Positions 46,771 to 57,602 of a stretch of DNA of 64,000 nucleotides are shown piece after piece. Within the stretch, counting starts at the first letter, position 1; the number at the start of each line of letters is the position of its first letter. The position numbers and the translations under genes were made by a program. The stretch comes from Macrobrachium rosenbergii (taxonomy: Eukaryota; Arthropoda; Malacostraca; Decapoda; Palaemonidae), in the NCBI RefSeq assembly GCF_040412425.1, contig NC_089756.1:1068998-1132997 (forward strand), read 5' to 3'. The notes below the pieces were generated by a model. That model was not told the DNA's origin, did not search any database, and worked only from the letters and a program-made list of their open reading frames with translations.

Positions 46771-47712
46771 GACAGGCTTCAGACTCAAGGAGCTTGTCAG
46801 AGTGAAAGGATTTTCAAGGAAGGCTGCAGAGGTTATTGCTAAGCGTAGGCGACGATCTTCTGCTGCAGTCTACCAAGCCAAATGGACAGTTTTTCGGAAG
46901 TGGTGCCGTGAGTGAAATATCTCCTCTTCTCAGACATCTGTAACTCAGACTGCAGATTTTCAGTTACATCTTAGAGCCCCAAAAGGACTTAAAACATCTA
47001 CCATCAAGAGCAATGTTGAGTTCTGTATTCAAACATAAATGGCTGTCAGGACCGCCATTTGAACTTTTGGAGTCATCCTCACTTAGGAATCTAATGAAGA
47101 AGACCTTATTCTTGATGGCATTAGCTGCAGCTAGAAGAGCTAGTGAGCTACATGCCATCAATAAAAAGGGTAGGCTTTTCTCAAGGTAATGCTATATTCT
47201 CACTGATTTTGGGTTTCTTGGCCAAGAATGAGTGCCTGACTAACCCTTGGCCTCGTTTCTTTTCAATCAGGAGCCTGTCCGAAGTACTCAGTCCATCTGA
47301 TCAAGAGAAAGTCCTCTGTCCTGTAAGAGCCTTAAGAGTATACCAAGAAAGAACCAAAAGCCTCAGAGGTTCCTCCTCAAATCTTTGGTGTTCCATGAAA
47401 GACCCCAGCAGTCCATTGTCCAAGAATGCATTAATGTTCTTTTTAAGATCTGTGATTTCGGAAGCACATTCAGGGGTTCAGGACGATTTACTACCGTGAT
47501 GTAAAGTAAAACCTCATGAAATAAGAGCGGTGGCTACATCCTTGGCATTCAGACATAATCTGTCTCTCTCTTCAATCTTGCAGTCAACATATTGGAGGTG
47601 CAAGTCAGTGTTTACCACATTCTACCTACAGGATATAGAAACGGTATACGAAAAATGCAGTACTTTAGGTCCGTTCTTCACAGCTGGCATGGTATTGAGG
47701 GATGAAGGATAG
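46771..47712 (+). pseudogene. DIRS 2 tyrosine recombinase
   Basis: Shows the N-terminal SAM-like part (KGFSRKAAEVIAKRRRRSSA, YQAKWTVFRKWC). The box A region MKKTLFLMALAAARRASELH (about 47092-47155) holds the conserved Arg. VLCPVRALRVYQERTKSLRG follows, then KPHEIRAVATSLAFRHNLSL (about 47509-47570) with the H-x-x-R motif, and TYWRCKSVFTTFYLQDIETV with the candidate nucleophile Tyr. All catalytic landmarks of a tyrosine recombinase are visible, but the frame changes at least twice (near 47040 and 47500). In DIRS elements it integrates a circular DNA intermediate without target duplication. Confidence 0.85.
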
Positions 47713-47715
47713 GAG

Positions 47716-48504
47716 GAACGCCTTCTTTTCCTCTATCCACTCTCCTTGAATAAGGATAGTTGCACTTCTTGGGAAGTCTGGTGAGCACTGAGTTGTGAGT
47801 GTCACCAATCCGTGATTTTATGGTTTTGATTAAATTTTGTGGTGGTGTAGTTTATTTTTTATCTGGTCTTTGTTTTCTGTTGTGCTGCGCCCAGGGCAAG
47901 GGCATATACACATATTATTTATGTGTCCTTTTGAATTGTAAGCTTTGGCAACCCGCAATAACCTCCTACGTTGCAAAGCACCCACTCAAGTAGAGGTGAC
48001 CCTTGGCTCTACCGCCATGCCGCTACAGGTCGAGAGGAGCTTCAACCAGAGGCAGTACCCATCTGCCGTTGCTCCTTCACCAGGTAAGGCACTTCAAAAT
48101 GCTAGCTAACTTTATATTCCAAATTTTTTTCCATATCAGAGTTTTTCTGGGGTAGTATATGTCCTTTCATCTCACCCCCAATCAATGTGGGATTCAGCTA
48201 TGTAATTATTTGGTAAGTTACTTATATAAAAATGGCATTTTTTATAATAAAATAAAGTTTTATATATACTTAGCAAATAATTACAGGATCAGAGCTCTCC
48301 CTCCTAAACAAATTGAGCTCTTTACCTACGCTATACCTATTCTTCCCTCAAAGTGGGCAGGGCAGTATACCTACACCCAAAACAAAAGAGTGCTCCCGCT
48401 AATTTTGAATTTTGAGCTGCTGCGTAAAGTAGAAACTATAGCCATATAATTAATTGGTAAGTATATATAATAATTTATTTTATTATGAAAATGTCATATT
48501 TGTT
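47716..48504. other. 3' region of DIRS 2
   Basis: Non-coding. It contains TA-rich inverted repeats (see next entry) and may carry the terminal repeats of DIRS 2, but I could not match them to a 5' end because that end is truncated. Confidence 0.4.
48202..48284. repeat. inverted repeat, arms about 28-30 bases
   Basis: GTAATTATTTGGTAAGTTAC at 48202 pairs with the reverse complement of 48257-48284 (GTAATTATTTGCTAAGTATA...). A related AATTAATTGGTAAGTATATA recurs at about 48447. It could be a terminus of DIRS 2 or of a small foldback element. Confidence 0.7.
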
Positions 48505-50388
48505 CTTACACGATATACAAACCATCGATCCTTCACATTAGGAAGGCTCATTGGTTGGAGGGAGAAATCTGAGTGAGTCTCTTTGAACTGAATGGAGTTC
48601 TGCACACCTGGGTTGCTACTCCTGGTCGAAAGAGCAAGAAGGAGTACCGTGCCTGACCAACTGATCGGAGTATAGGAACTATGAGATCAAATGCCAGACA
48701 TCTGGACCTTTTTGAATGAGTGAGGAATCCAACTCATACGAAAACAGACTGGGAAGAATATAAAGAGTCAGTTTCCTAACCCGAAGGTCGGGAAGAGTCA
48801 ACGAGAGACCCACTGCCGCCTCGAAAGGAGGCAGTCCCTAGACGTCCAAGGGCATCAAGGGGAAAGAAGCAGCCTTCCTCTCCTTTGGCAGACGGAGGTC
48901 TGTCTGGTTCCTGGGACCCCCTTGAACCTCGGGAGAGGAAGGGAAGAGGCAGCAGAAGGTGAAATCAAAGATAAGTAGAAGACGGCAGCTACTTCCACAG
49001 GGCGATTTCCTTCACCTTCACTCTGACATCTTCTACAGGATGGTGGACACAAAACATCGTAACCTCCAGGCTAGCTAGGCAGGAACACAACGGAAGCAGC
49101 CCAGGACATGACCACCAGGAGAAGCAGCAGGCACGATCAGGACAGCCAATGCAGGAGCTATGGAAGCAGTTCAGAAGGCATGAGCTACAGCAATGGCCAG
49201 GAACGTCACTTCCACAGGGCGACTTCCTTCACCTTCACTCCAACTGCTTCTACAGGATGGTGGACATGAAACATCGTAACACATCAGAAGCAGCCCAAGA
49301 TACGACCACCAGGAAAAGCAGCAGGCACGATCAGGACAGCCAATGCAGGAGCTACGGAAGTGGTTCAGAAGGCAGGAGCTACAGCAGTGGCCAGGAACGT
49401 CACATGAAAGTAACCAGCAGCGACTGGAATGATCAGGACAGCTGCGGCAGGAGACCAGGAAGAGTCACCCAGAGACTGTTGTCGAGTTAACAAGAGCATA
49501 ACATAGGAAACAGCAGGAGCAGATGGACCACAGATATGCCAGAGGCAGTGCCACAGCATACACAAATGCCAGCAATGATAGTGATCGATTCACATCGGCG
49601 GGAACAGAGTTGGAATGATCCCGAAGTAGAGTTATGCAATTCCAACCAGGTACTGTGGTTAATCCTGAAGCAACACTGAATAAACGTCGGTACTCCTTCA
49701 TACAAGATATCCCCTGAGATATCCAGCCAACTACTGCTGTGCCTGAGATGCTCACTGTCAACTTGAAAGAAATAGCAAAGATGATTAGTAGGGACTCCTC
49801 TAGCTACGAGGGGAACTGCCCTACGCAACGAGAGGAAGCCCCTTAGAAGAGGCTGCCTGACTGCCCGCAGCCCCTGCACCTCGCAGTCTTTGCCCAACAA
49901 GCGAGCGAAGAGGGCGAAGGAGAGAGATCTCTACCAAAGGAGAGATAAGGAGGAACCTACAAGGAGAGAGAAAGAGGGGCGGGGGGAAGGCCACCAACTC
50001 TCTATAACAGAGGCGGCGAAAAAAACACTCAGCACAAAGTAGAAAGCAAGTAGTCATGCCCTTGTACACGGAGAGTGGGAACCCAAGAAGGGAAGCGAGC
50101 GCTTACGCCCCAATCAATGTAGGGAAGCAAAGATATTATGTCCCAATCTAATATCTCCAAACGTACAGAGGAACGCCTTCAGTATCTAAATAAAAGACTA
50201 CAGGAAGAGAAGCATTACCACTAGGTTATGCCCCTCTAAATACGCCCTTGGCCATCAAACCCAAGACACAGACACAGGCGAATGACGGCTTATGCAAGGC
50301 TATCACAAATCGTGGGTTTGTATTAATAAATATCAAACATGCAATATATACACACAAATACAGAAAAATCCCACTGGGATACTATCAC
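48505..50388 (+). repeat. short, internally deleted copy of the large repeat unit
   Basis: 48517-48780 matches 50690-50960 (from ACACGATATACAAACC through the CTGCACACCTGGG phrase). 48840-49800 matches 55520-56660, including the tandem repeats. The two matches are adjacent here but 4.5 kb apart in the larger unit, so this copy lacks the segment corresponding to about 50.96-55.5 kb. It is in the same orientation as the left arm of the large inverted repeat. Confidence 0.78.
48985..49450. repeat. tandem repeat, about 217-bp units (left set)
   Basis: CTACTTCCACAGGGCGATTT at about 48990 recurs at about 49205. Each is followed by CTTCTACAGGATGGTGGACA, GACCACCAGGA and AGCAGCAGGCACGATCAGGA. A partial third unit ends near 49450. 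Confidence 0.85.
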
Positions 50389-50674
50389 AATTTTTGGAAG
50401 TAAATTGTATTTTTTCTAACTATGCAAACCTGAGGTCCTTTGCATTAGGAATTACTTTCAGTGTAGGCTGGAAACGGCCGTTAAACACTTGAGCAAGGTG
50501 GTTAGGCAGTAACTAACACCAGGTAGGCAGGAATACTCACCTGCCCAGATGTAAATATTCCAGTTTGCCTTTCGGTCCAGGTTCAGATTGAGGAGTGGCA
50601 TGAGGTGGGCATAATATGTAATGTGAAGGACCTCAGGTTTTTATAGTTAGGAAAAATACAGTTTACTTTCAAAA
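50389..50674. mobile_element. foldback (MITE-like) element, left copy
   Basis: Both ends carry GGAAGTAAATTGTATTTTTT-CTAACTAT-like sequence in inverted orientation (TTTTTATAGTTAGGAAAAAT and ACTTTCAAAA at the right end), each followed inward by CCTGAGGTCCTT and TAGGAATTACTTT or ATATGTAATG. No coding. Equivalent to 60329-60615 in inverted orientation. Confidence 0.75.
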
Positions 50675-53479
50675 ACTGTGATTTGTTCCGACACGATATA
50701 CAAACCGTCGGTCCTTTACATTAGGAAGACTCACTGGTTGGAGGGAGGAATCTGAGTGAGTCTCCTGAACTGACTGGAGTTCTGCACACCTGGGCTACTC
50801 CTCCTGGTCGAAAGAGTGAGGAGAAGTACCTGAGCCTCTGACATATTGATCGGAGTGTAGGAACTGCAAGATCAAATGTCAGATACTGGACCTTTTCGCA
50901 CGAGTGAGGAAACGTGACTCATGCGAAATAGGTTGGAAGAATCTTAGAGTCGGAGGCAGTAAGGAAAAGCTGAGATAGGGTTTCTCTTATTGCCAGACTC
51001 TCCTTCCTCCCTTTGTTAGAGAAAGGAGCAGAATTGCTTCTATGATTCTAGGAGAAAAATAGAACAGGTGCTTGATGTGTAGTCTTACCGCATCAGTACC
51101 AGGTTCAGCATGTGTTGGTTCAAGTCCTATTCTCATCCCGAAGGAGGAGAAGTAGAAGGATGGGGAAGGAGGAGGAAGAGATGCCAGTCACTCTTGGTAT
51201 CCTTCTCACTTCCAGAACCAGCACCTTAGGCGAGATGCTAGTAGTCCTCTTGAAAGAGCCGGGTAAGAAAACACAATTTGTTAAGCAGCCACCACAGGGC
51301 CAAGGAAAAAAGATTCCGAGGGCCTGTACGCAAGTCCATAGGAAGACAAGAGTGTGGTCTATGAGACCACGTCTTGCTTCCAGCCCGACAGAATCTTCCA
51401 GAATGCGAGGGATGGACCAAGCCATCGGCTTCGTGAGCTCTTGGGTGGAAGGTACTGGTATCGACGTCGTCAGCTGCTGAGTACCTCCTTCGATCACTTC
51501 ACAAAGTCATGAGGAAGATGTGTCCTTAGGCACTTCTTCCTTGGGAGAGAGAGTACTAGCAAAAATGTCAACGACATCCAGGTTAGGAGTGTCGAGCCTT
51601 TTCAGAAAGTACCACAGCTCCCTAAAGGACAAAGTAACGAATGACCTGGATCATCGATACAAAGTCCAAGGAGGAGGGAAACAAGGACAACTCGAACTCA
51701 TCTTCTATGCCAAGGCCGGAGCAAGGTGAGAGATGGTCCTACAAGGGCAGATCTCTATCCAACAACTCTCATAAGGACACGTGCAGCATGGGATAGGAAC
51801 CCTAAACAAGAGTCCCATGCCACCCAGGGAGCAGTTCCCTGGGACAGCAAGACCGAAGAAGCTTCTCATCCGTAGCTAAATCTTGACTGAGGAGAAGGCT
51901 ACTTCAGATAGAAGACTAGGTCGCAAGGGCCTACGTTCTTCACAAATGAAAGGGAAAGAAGCAGCCCTCGGCAGAGAAGACAAGGAAGTCCAGACTTGAA
52001 GAGAGACTCTGACTCGAGAAGGAGTACAGCAACGACACCCACCAGCGAAGACGGCTCCATTCCCTGTGAGTGTTGCATAGGAATTCAAGAGATATCCAGC
52101 TATAGTCACTGCCCCTCAGCAAGAAAGCCTATGCTTGCAAGGGAAGCTGGAAGGACTCCCAGTCCCAAACACACCGGGATGTACTGCCCAAAGAAACGCT
52201 TCTTGTGTAGCTGCTACAGGAGGTTGGGTCAAGCAGAACTCTTCTCGATGCCTCGGCTATCAGGACGGGCGAGAGGGGAAGTCTTCCAGCATTTGTCTGT
52301 AACTCGGGGTGAGCAATGCGTCAGAATCCCTAGCAAAACAGACAAGTACAGAGGGGAAAAAAAGTAGATATCAAGTTTCCCAGAAAGACAGCATGCCCAG
52401 CCGTAGCGGCCTCTGGGTCCAGTATGAAGGAGCAAGAAAAAACTACCGACTTGTGCAGGGAGGCAACAGAAAAACGGTAGGGATTTCTCAGTCAAGCCAT
52501 CTCTTCATGAATCTTTGAGTCAACAGCACGTTCCGTCCTGATCACTCAAACCCGAGGCTAAGCTCGCCTGCCAATACATCCCCACCAGGGATGCATCTGG
52601 TTAATTGAGATGTCGAGTGCGCTATAGAACACTCAAGTACCTGCAAATGTCAACAGATGGAACAGGAGAAAAAACGATTCCCTCTTGTTTGTTGACAAAT
52701 GCCACTACTGTGGTTTGTTGTTCAATGAACCACTGAGTGTTGCAAAACTCATCCTGAAATCTTGGAAGGCCAGAAGGCTGCCTTGAGCCCAGGATGATGA
52801 TGAGAAGGTACTAATCATCTCGGTCCCACACCTTCATGGCAAAGTCTTACAGGTGTGTGCCTATTCCTCGATTGGTGAATCTGTAAGAAGACACACGATG
52901 TGAGGGGAATATGCAAGCATATTCAAAGTTCCTTCAATCAAGAATTAGCCTAACTCCTTCCTCATACTCTGAAGAGGAAAGAAGGATGGAGGAATTGCAG
53001 AAGACTTCCATTCTCCGCCATGGGGAAGCTTCTGGAAGATGACATGATACCAAGACAATTAGCTCTAGCTGGGCTGGCATTTCCTGAATCAGGAGCATGG
53101 GAGAGGAAGCGGGAAGGAAGTTTGATAAGAAGAATTGCCGAGACCTAAGGGAAATAGATACTTCTCCTGAAGGAAACCATTCCCAGGTCTCGGCAATGTC
53201 GCTGCCAGCTCCAGAGACTTGATAAGTATCATTTCATCCAGGAATCTGCAGTAGGAGAACTTCTTTCCAGTCAATACTTCTTTCTCTCTTCCCTTCTTCC
53301 CTCCTCCCTCATGGGCAAGAGGGTGGAAAGAGACGCAATTATGCACACTCTCCTTGAAGGGTAGGAGAGGCTATGTTCTGCAATCTTCTATCAAAGCCTG
53401 GGACTTCTTAGAAGTTGAGGGGGGGCTGGCTTGAACTCGAGGTCGAGCCGAGATGACTAAGACCCCAAGGTCTTGGCCA

Positions 53480-53994
53480 CTGTCCAAAGGACATGGCAGT
53501 GCCCTGGTATCTGGCAAATCTCTGCAAGAGAGGGCAGAACCTAAGGGTTCCCAAGGGTCAAGCCAACTCGGGACTTATGAAACCGGAGATCCAAATTGAG
53601 ACAAAGTCCTTCTTAGCACCAGAATTGTCCACGGAACTGCAGTCGGCCAGACCCTTCGAGGCAAGAAGAATTCGTATTCTGTCAAGGCAGGGGAGAAGCC
53701 TGGTGTCTCGACCTGAATGAACTCATTTTCCGAAGAAAAGAGTTCATCTGGTCGAGAACGCTCTTGGAAGCAAGGACCGCGGTGGCCCCTGACTCTCTCG
53801 GCCCCTCGGGAACTGCAAGGGTTGCAAGTGATGAAGATTATTCATTGGGAGAGTCGCGGTCCTGTCCCAGGGATCCTTGCGCTGACGAATCGGCGCGAAG
53901 TTCCCCAAAAAATGAGGGCGATCGCAACTTGAAAGACCCTCACTACTTCCGAAGCATGAAACTCCTGTGCCTCTTCCCTTGGAGGGAGCCTTGA
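53480..53994 (+). CDS. unrecognised open frames within the left arm (mirror at 57479-56860 minus)
   Basis: Frames starting MAVPWYLANL (53493) and MEARTAVAPDSL (53764) have counterparts in the right arm on the minus strand. Both arms share GLMKPEI, APELSTELQSARPFEARRIR and LSRQGRSL. Conservation between arms may only reflect their recent common origin. The DEDYSLGESRSCPRDP-type acidic stretch looks protein-like, but I cannot assign a family. A Gag-like protein is one possibility. Treat as hypothetical. Confidence 0.2.
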
Positions 53995-54410
53995 CAGATC
54001 CCATGAAACCCTCCTCGGCTATCTGGTTATACTACAAAACAATCGGGGGACCGACACCCAAAGCACACCAGTAAGCCGAGCTCCAAAGAGCTCTCTCTGT
54101 CCATCTCGCGCCTCTCGGAACAACCAAGAGGAAAAGAGAACAGGTGAGGAGAAACAGTACCCCTACCTGTCCTGCCAGTAAAGCCAGCAGGAGAGGTGGA
54201 CTGTGAGTGATAATCAACCGAAGAAGATTACTGCTACACGAGGGAAGAAGAGAGCTTGTGCCATGGCAAAGCGCTTTCCTGGGAAGAGAAAAAAAGTTCA
54301 CTTGAACAGAGCTGAGAACCTGATTCGGAAAAAACCAAGTGGGGCTGAGCTGAGCCAATCGCACGAATGCAATTCAGACTGAAAGGTATGCGGTGGACGG
54401 GAGGCAGGCT

Positions 54411-54545
54411 GGGCAAGCCGAGCCGAGCTGGGCCAGTCTTGCAAGTGCGACCAAGGACTGGGCAGGGCGAGCAAGCCGAGCAAGCTGAGCCGAGCCAGTC
54501 TCGTAAGCGTGACCGGGGGCCGAGCCGAGCCGAGCCGATCAAGCG
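54411..54545. repeat. imperfect repeat of GAGCCGAGC words
   Basis: AAGCCGAGCCGAGCTGGGCC is echoed by AAGCTGAGCCGAGCCAGTCT and by GCCGAGCCGAGCCGAGCCGA, with an overall spacing of about 60 bases between related blocks. Confidence 0.7.
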
Positions 54546-54751
54546 AACACAATCGGAACTGGACAGGGCGGAACTCGTCTGCCGTGAACTATTGCTAGTT
54601 TCCCGAACTCTAAACTCCGAGGCCGAGGCCCCTCGAGAAGAAGGTTCAAAGTGGAACTCTGTGTCTGCTATCCTGCATGCTCGAACCCTAAGGTTCAAGA
54701 CACAAGAATGAAACCCAGCCGAGCAACCGAAGCAGCTGGCGGGCAGTATCG

Positions 54752-54820
54752 AGACACCTGGCGTCTCGGCACCCAGACACCTGGTGTCTCGGCACCCAGA
54801 CACCTTGGTGTCTCGGCACT
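54752..54820. repeat. three copies of a 23-24-bp repeat with a palindromic core
   Basis: AGACACCTGGTGTCTCGGCA plus CCC is repeated three times. Each unit carries the near-palindrome GACACC-TGG-TGTC. Single echoes occur at about 55189 and 55262. Confidence 0.85.
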
Positions 54821-55654
54821 TTCTCTCGTCCTGTGCCTCTCATCAGGAAAGCGCTCGTGATTCATAGAATTCGAGCTACCCACGAGACTCCCAAAAATTG
54901 GGAGTGGCTGCTTTCAGTTCCTAAGAGATCAAAAGAGCCAGGCACAGAACCAGTCTTAGATGCAGACTTCCAAGACTGGCAATGAGGGCGTGCCTCGAGA
55001 GGTCGCGCTCTTGCGGCCCCTGAAATGCCAGACCCCACAGGAGAATGCGAATCGGTTCCCGCCCAAGGGCAGGAAGAGCCAACGAAAAAAACTTGTCTCC
55101 CGGAAGAGAATCAGTCCCTTAGAAGTCCCACAGGACTCCCAACGGGAATCTCTTCCGTGCTTCTTCTGGTGTTTGAGCCGACAGGATCGAGACACCAGGC
55201 TGGGAACCCAACCGAGCACTGGCAAGCACTCAGAGTGCTTGTGGTGATGGCAGGAAGGGCTGAGACACCTGGGTGCCTGGCCCTTTCTCTCGCACTGCTC
55301 CCGACCTGGGCTGAGGAAATATTCTCCAGACCAGATCGGGATACTCGATATTCCATAGAATCTCGAGCACTTAGAGCGGCTCGCGAGCAAGCCCCCGGAG
55401 CAGCCCCCGTCTTAGAAGCGGAACCTCTAGGACTGGGAACGGGATCGCAGACCAAGTTCGGTGCTCCCGCGGCTCCCGAAACACAAAACCCAGGGCTATG
55501 CGAATCAGTTTCCTAACCCGAAGGGAATCAAGGGGAAGAAGCAGCCCTCCTCTCCTTCTGCCGACGGAGGTATATCCGATTCCCAAGACCCCCTTGGACC
55601 TTGGGAGAGGAAGGGAGACGCAGCAGAAGACAAAATCAGAGATAAGATGAAGAA

Positions 55655-56330
55655 GACGGTGGCTACTTCCACAGGGTGGCTTCCTTCACCTCTACTCTGA
55701 CATCTACAGGATAGTGGACAAGAAACATGGTAACCTCCAGGGCAGTCAAGCAGGAACACAACGGACGCAGCCCACAACACCACCACCAGGAGAAGCAGCA
55801 GGCATGATCAGGACAGCTGATTCAGGAGCTAAGACAGCGGTTCGGAAGGCAGGAGCTACTGAAACGACCAGGAAAGTCACTTTCCACAGGGCAACTTCCT
55901 TCATTTTCACACCAACATCTTCTACAGGATCGCGGACATCGTAACCTCCAGGGCAGCTGGCAGCAACACAATGGAAGCGGCCCCAGGCACGACTGCCAGG
56001 AGACACGGCCAGCGTTATTAGGACAGCCAGTGCAGGAGCTACAGCAGCGGTTCGGAAGGTAGGAGCTACTGCAACGGCCAGGAACATCACTTCCACAAGG
56101 CGACTTCCTTCACCTTTACGCCAACATCTACAGGATGGTGGACATCGTAACCTCGAGGGCAGCTGGCAGAAACACAACGGAAGCGGCCCCGGGCATGACC
56201 ACCAGGAGAAGCAGCAGGCATGATCAGGACAGCCAATGCAGGGGCTACGGCAGTGGTTCGGAAGGCAGGAGCTACTGTAACGGCCAGGAAAGTCACATGA
56301 AAGTCACCAGCAGCGATAGGAATGATCAGG
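55655..56330. repeat. tandem repeat, 205-216-bp units (right set)
   Basis: The landmark ACTTCCACAGGG recurs at about 55664, 55880 and 56088, and its shortened form CACATGAAAGTCACC follows at about 56293. Internal landmarks are GACATCGTAACCTC, AGCAGCAGGCATGATCAGGA and CGGTTCGGAAGG. On the minus strand the array reads as Ala/Val/Pro-rich repeats, most likely incidental. Confidence 0.88.
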
Positions 56331-57602
56331 ACAGCTGCGGCAGGAGAACAGGAAGAGTCACCCAGAGACTGTCGTCAAGTTAACAGGAGCGTAACACAGG
56401 GAACAGCAGGAGCTAATGGACCACAGATATGCCAGAGGCAGTGCCACAGCATACATAAAGGCCAGCAATGACAGCGATCGATCCACATTGGCGGGAACAG
56501 AGTCGGAACGATCCCGACATGGAATTAGTCATCCAGCTAGGTATTGTGTTCGATCCCGAAGCAACACTAATGAACGTCGGGACTCCTTCATGCGAGATAT
56601 CCCCTGAGATATCCAGCCAATTACTGCTGTGTCTGCAATGCTCACTGTCGACCTGAAAGAGAAAGCAAAGATGATTAGAGAGGGAAATCTCTACCGCAGG
56701 AGAGAAAGGAAGAACCTATGGGGAGAGAAAAGGATGGAGGGGAGGCCACCAACAGCGCCGTGGAAGTGTAACTTACAGACGACGCCCGCAACCTCCCACC
56801 AGCCCTGCAACTCTCTAAGCACAGAAAACAACACTCTTTGGAGTTTGGCTTCCTGGTGTGCTTTGGGTGTCGGTCCCCCGATTGTCTCGTTGTACAACCA
56901 GGTATCTGAGGAGGGTTTCATGGGATCTGTCAAGGTTCCCTCCAAAGGCAGAGGCACAGGAGTTTCACACTTCGGAAGCAGTGAGGGTCTTTCAAGTTGC
57001 GATCGCCCTCGTTTTTCGGAGAACTTCGCGCCGATTCGTCAGCGCGAGGATCCCTGGCACAGGACCACGACTCCCCCAATGAATAATCTTCATCACTCGC
57101 AACCCTTGCAGTTCCCGAGGAGCCGAGAGTGTCGGGAACCGCCGCTGTCCTTGCTTCCGAGAGCGTTCTCGACCAGATGAACTCTTTTCTTCAGAGGAGT
57201 TCAGTCAGGTCGAGACAGCAAGCTTCTTCCTTGCCTTGACAGAATACGAATTCTTCTTGCCTCGAAGGGTCTGGCCGACTGAAGTTCTGTGGACAATTCT
57301 GGTGCTAAGAAGAAGGACTTTGTCCCAATTCGGATTTCCGGTTTCATAAGTCCCGAGTTGGCTCGACCCTTAGGAAAGAACTTTACTTGGTTCTGCCTTT
57401 CTCTTGCATAGATTTCCCAGACATCTCGGCAATCAAGGTTCGTACCAGGGCACTGCCTTGTCCTTTGGAAAGTGGCCAAGACCTTGGGGTCTTAGTCATC
57501 TCAACTCAACCTCAAGCCATCCCCCCCGCCCCCTCAACTCCTAAGAAGTCCAGGCTTCGATAGAAGATCGCGGAACATAGCCTCTCCTACCCTTCTAGGA
57601 AA

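Larger units (their letters stand above)
45300..47715 (+). mobile_element. DIRS-like retrotransposon 2 (5' truncated, degenerate)
   Basis: Plus-strand RT, RNase H and tyrosine recombinase in that order, related to the minus-strand copy at 40.6-43.0 kb (compare LCPVRALRVYQERTKSLR with LCPVRALSIYLQRTREIR). The 5' end begins abruptly inside the RT N-terminus next to the MULE-like relic, so gag is absent. The recombinase half is better preserved than the RT half. The 3' region (47716-48500) holds a strong inverted repeat. Confidence 0.87.
50389..54096. repeat. left arm of a large inverted repeat
   Basis: Reverse-complementary to 56827-60615 over about 3.7 kb. In a hand alignment of about 200 bases near 51115 (against about 59690-59890) I count 15 differences. 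From outside in, the arm holds a foldback element (50389-50674), the ACACGATATAC-type terminal block, and then long stretches open on one or both strands. These include plus 51112-51480, minus 51120-51497, plus 53493-53720 and plus 53764-53994. None of the encoded peptides matches a family I know. Corresponding frames exist in the other arm but with differing ends, so I do not call genes. Confidence 0.92.
54097..56826. other. centre of the large inverted repeat
   Basis: A GC-richer core of 2.7 kb. It contains a run of GAGCCGAGC-type words (54411-54545), a 24-bp repeat (54752-54820), a diverged duplication of about 450-bp period (54840-55530) and a 205-216-bp tandem array (55655-56330). Long open frames exist on both strands (for example plus 54367-54711 and 55025-55516, minus 54803-54234 and 56177-55746). 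They follow the repeats, and I recognise no protein family. Confidence 0.6.

Noticed and set aside
54234..54803. 189-residue Ser/Leu-rich minus-strand frame
   Set aside because: Derived from GAGCCGAGC-type repeats and the 24-bp repeat. Both strands are open and the composition is explained by the repeats.
55746..56177. 143-residue Ala/Val-rich minus-strand frame
   Set aside because: It follows the 205-216-bp tandem repeat, and its counterpart array at 49 kb does not keep the same frame. No family resemblance.
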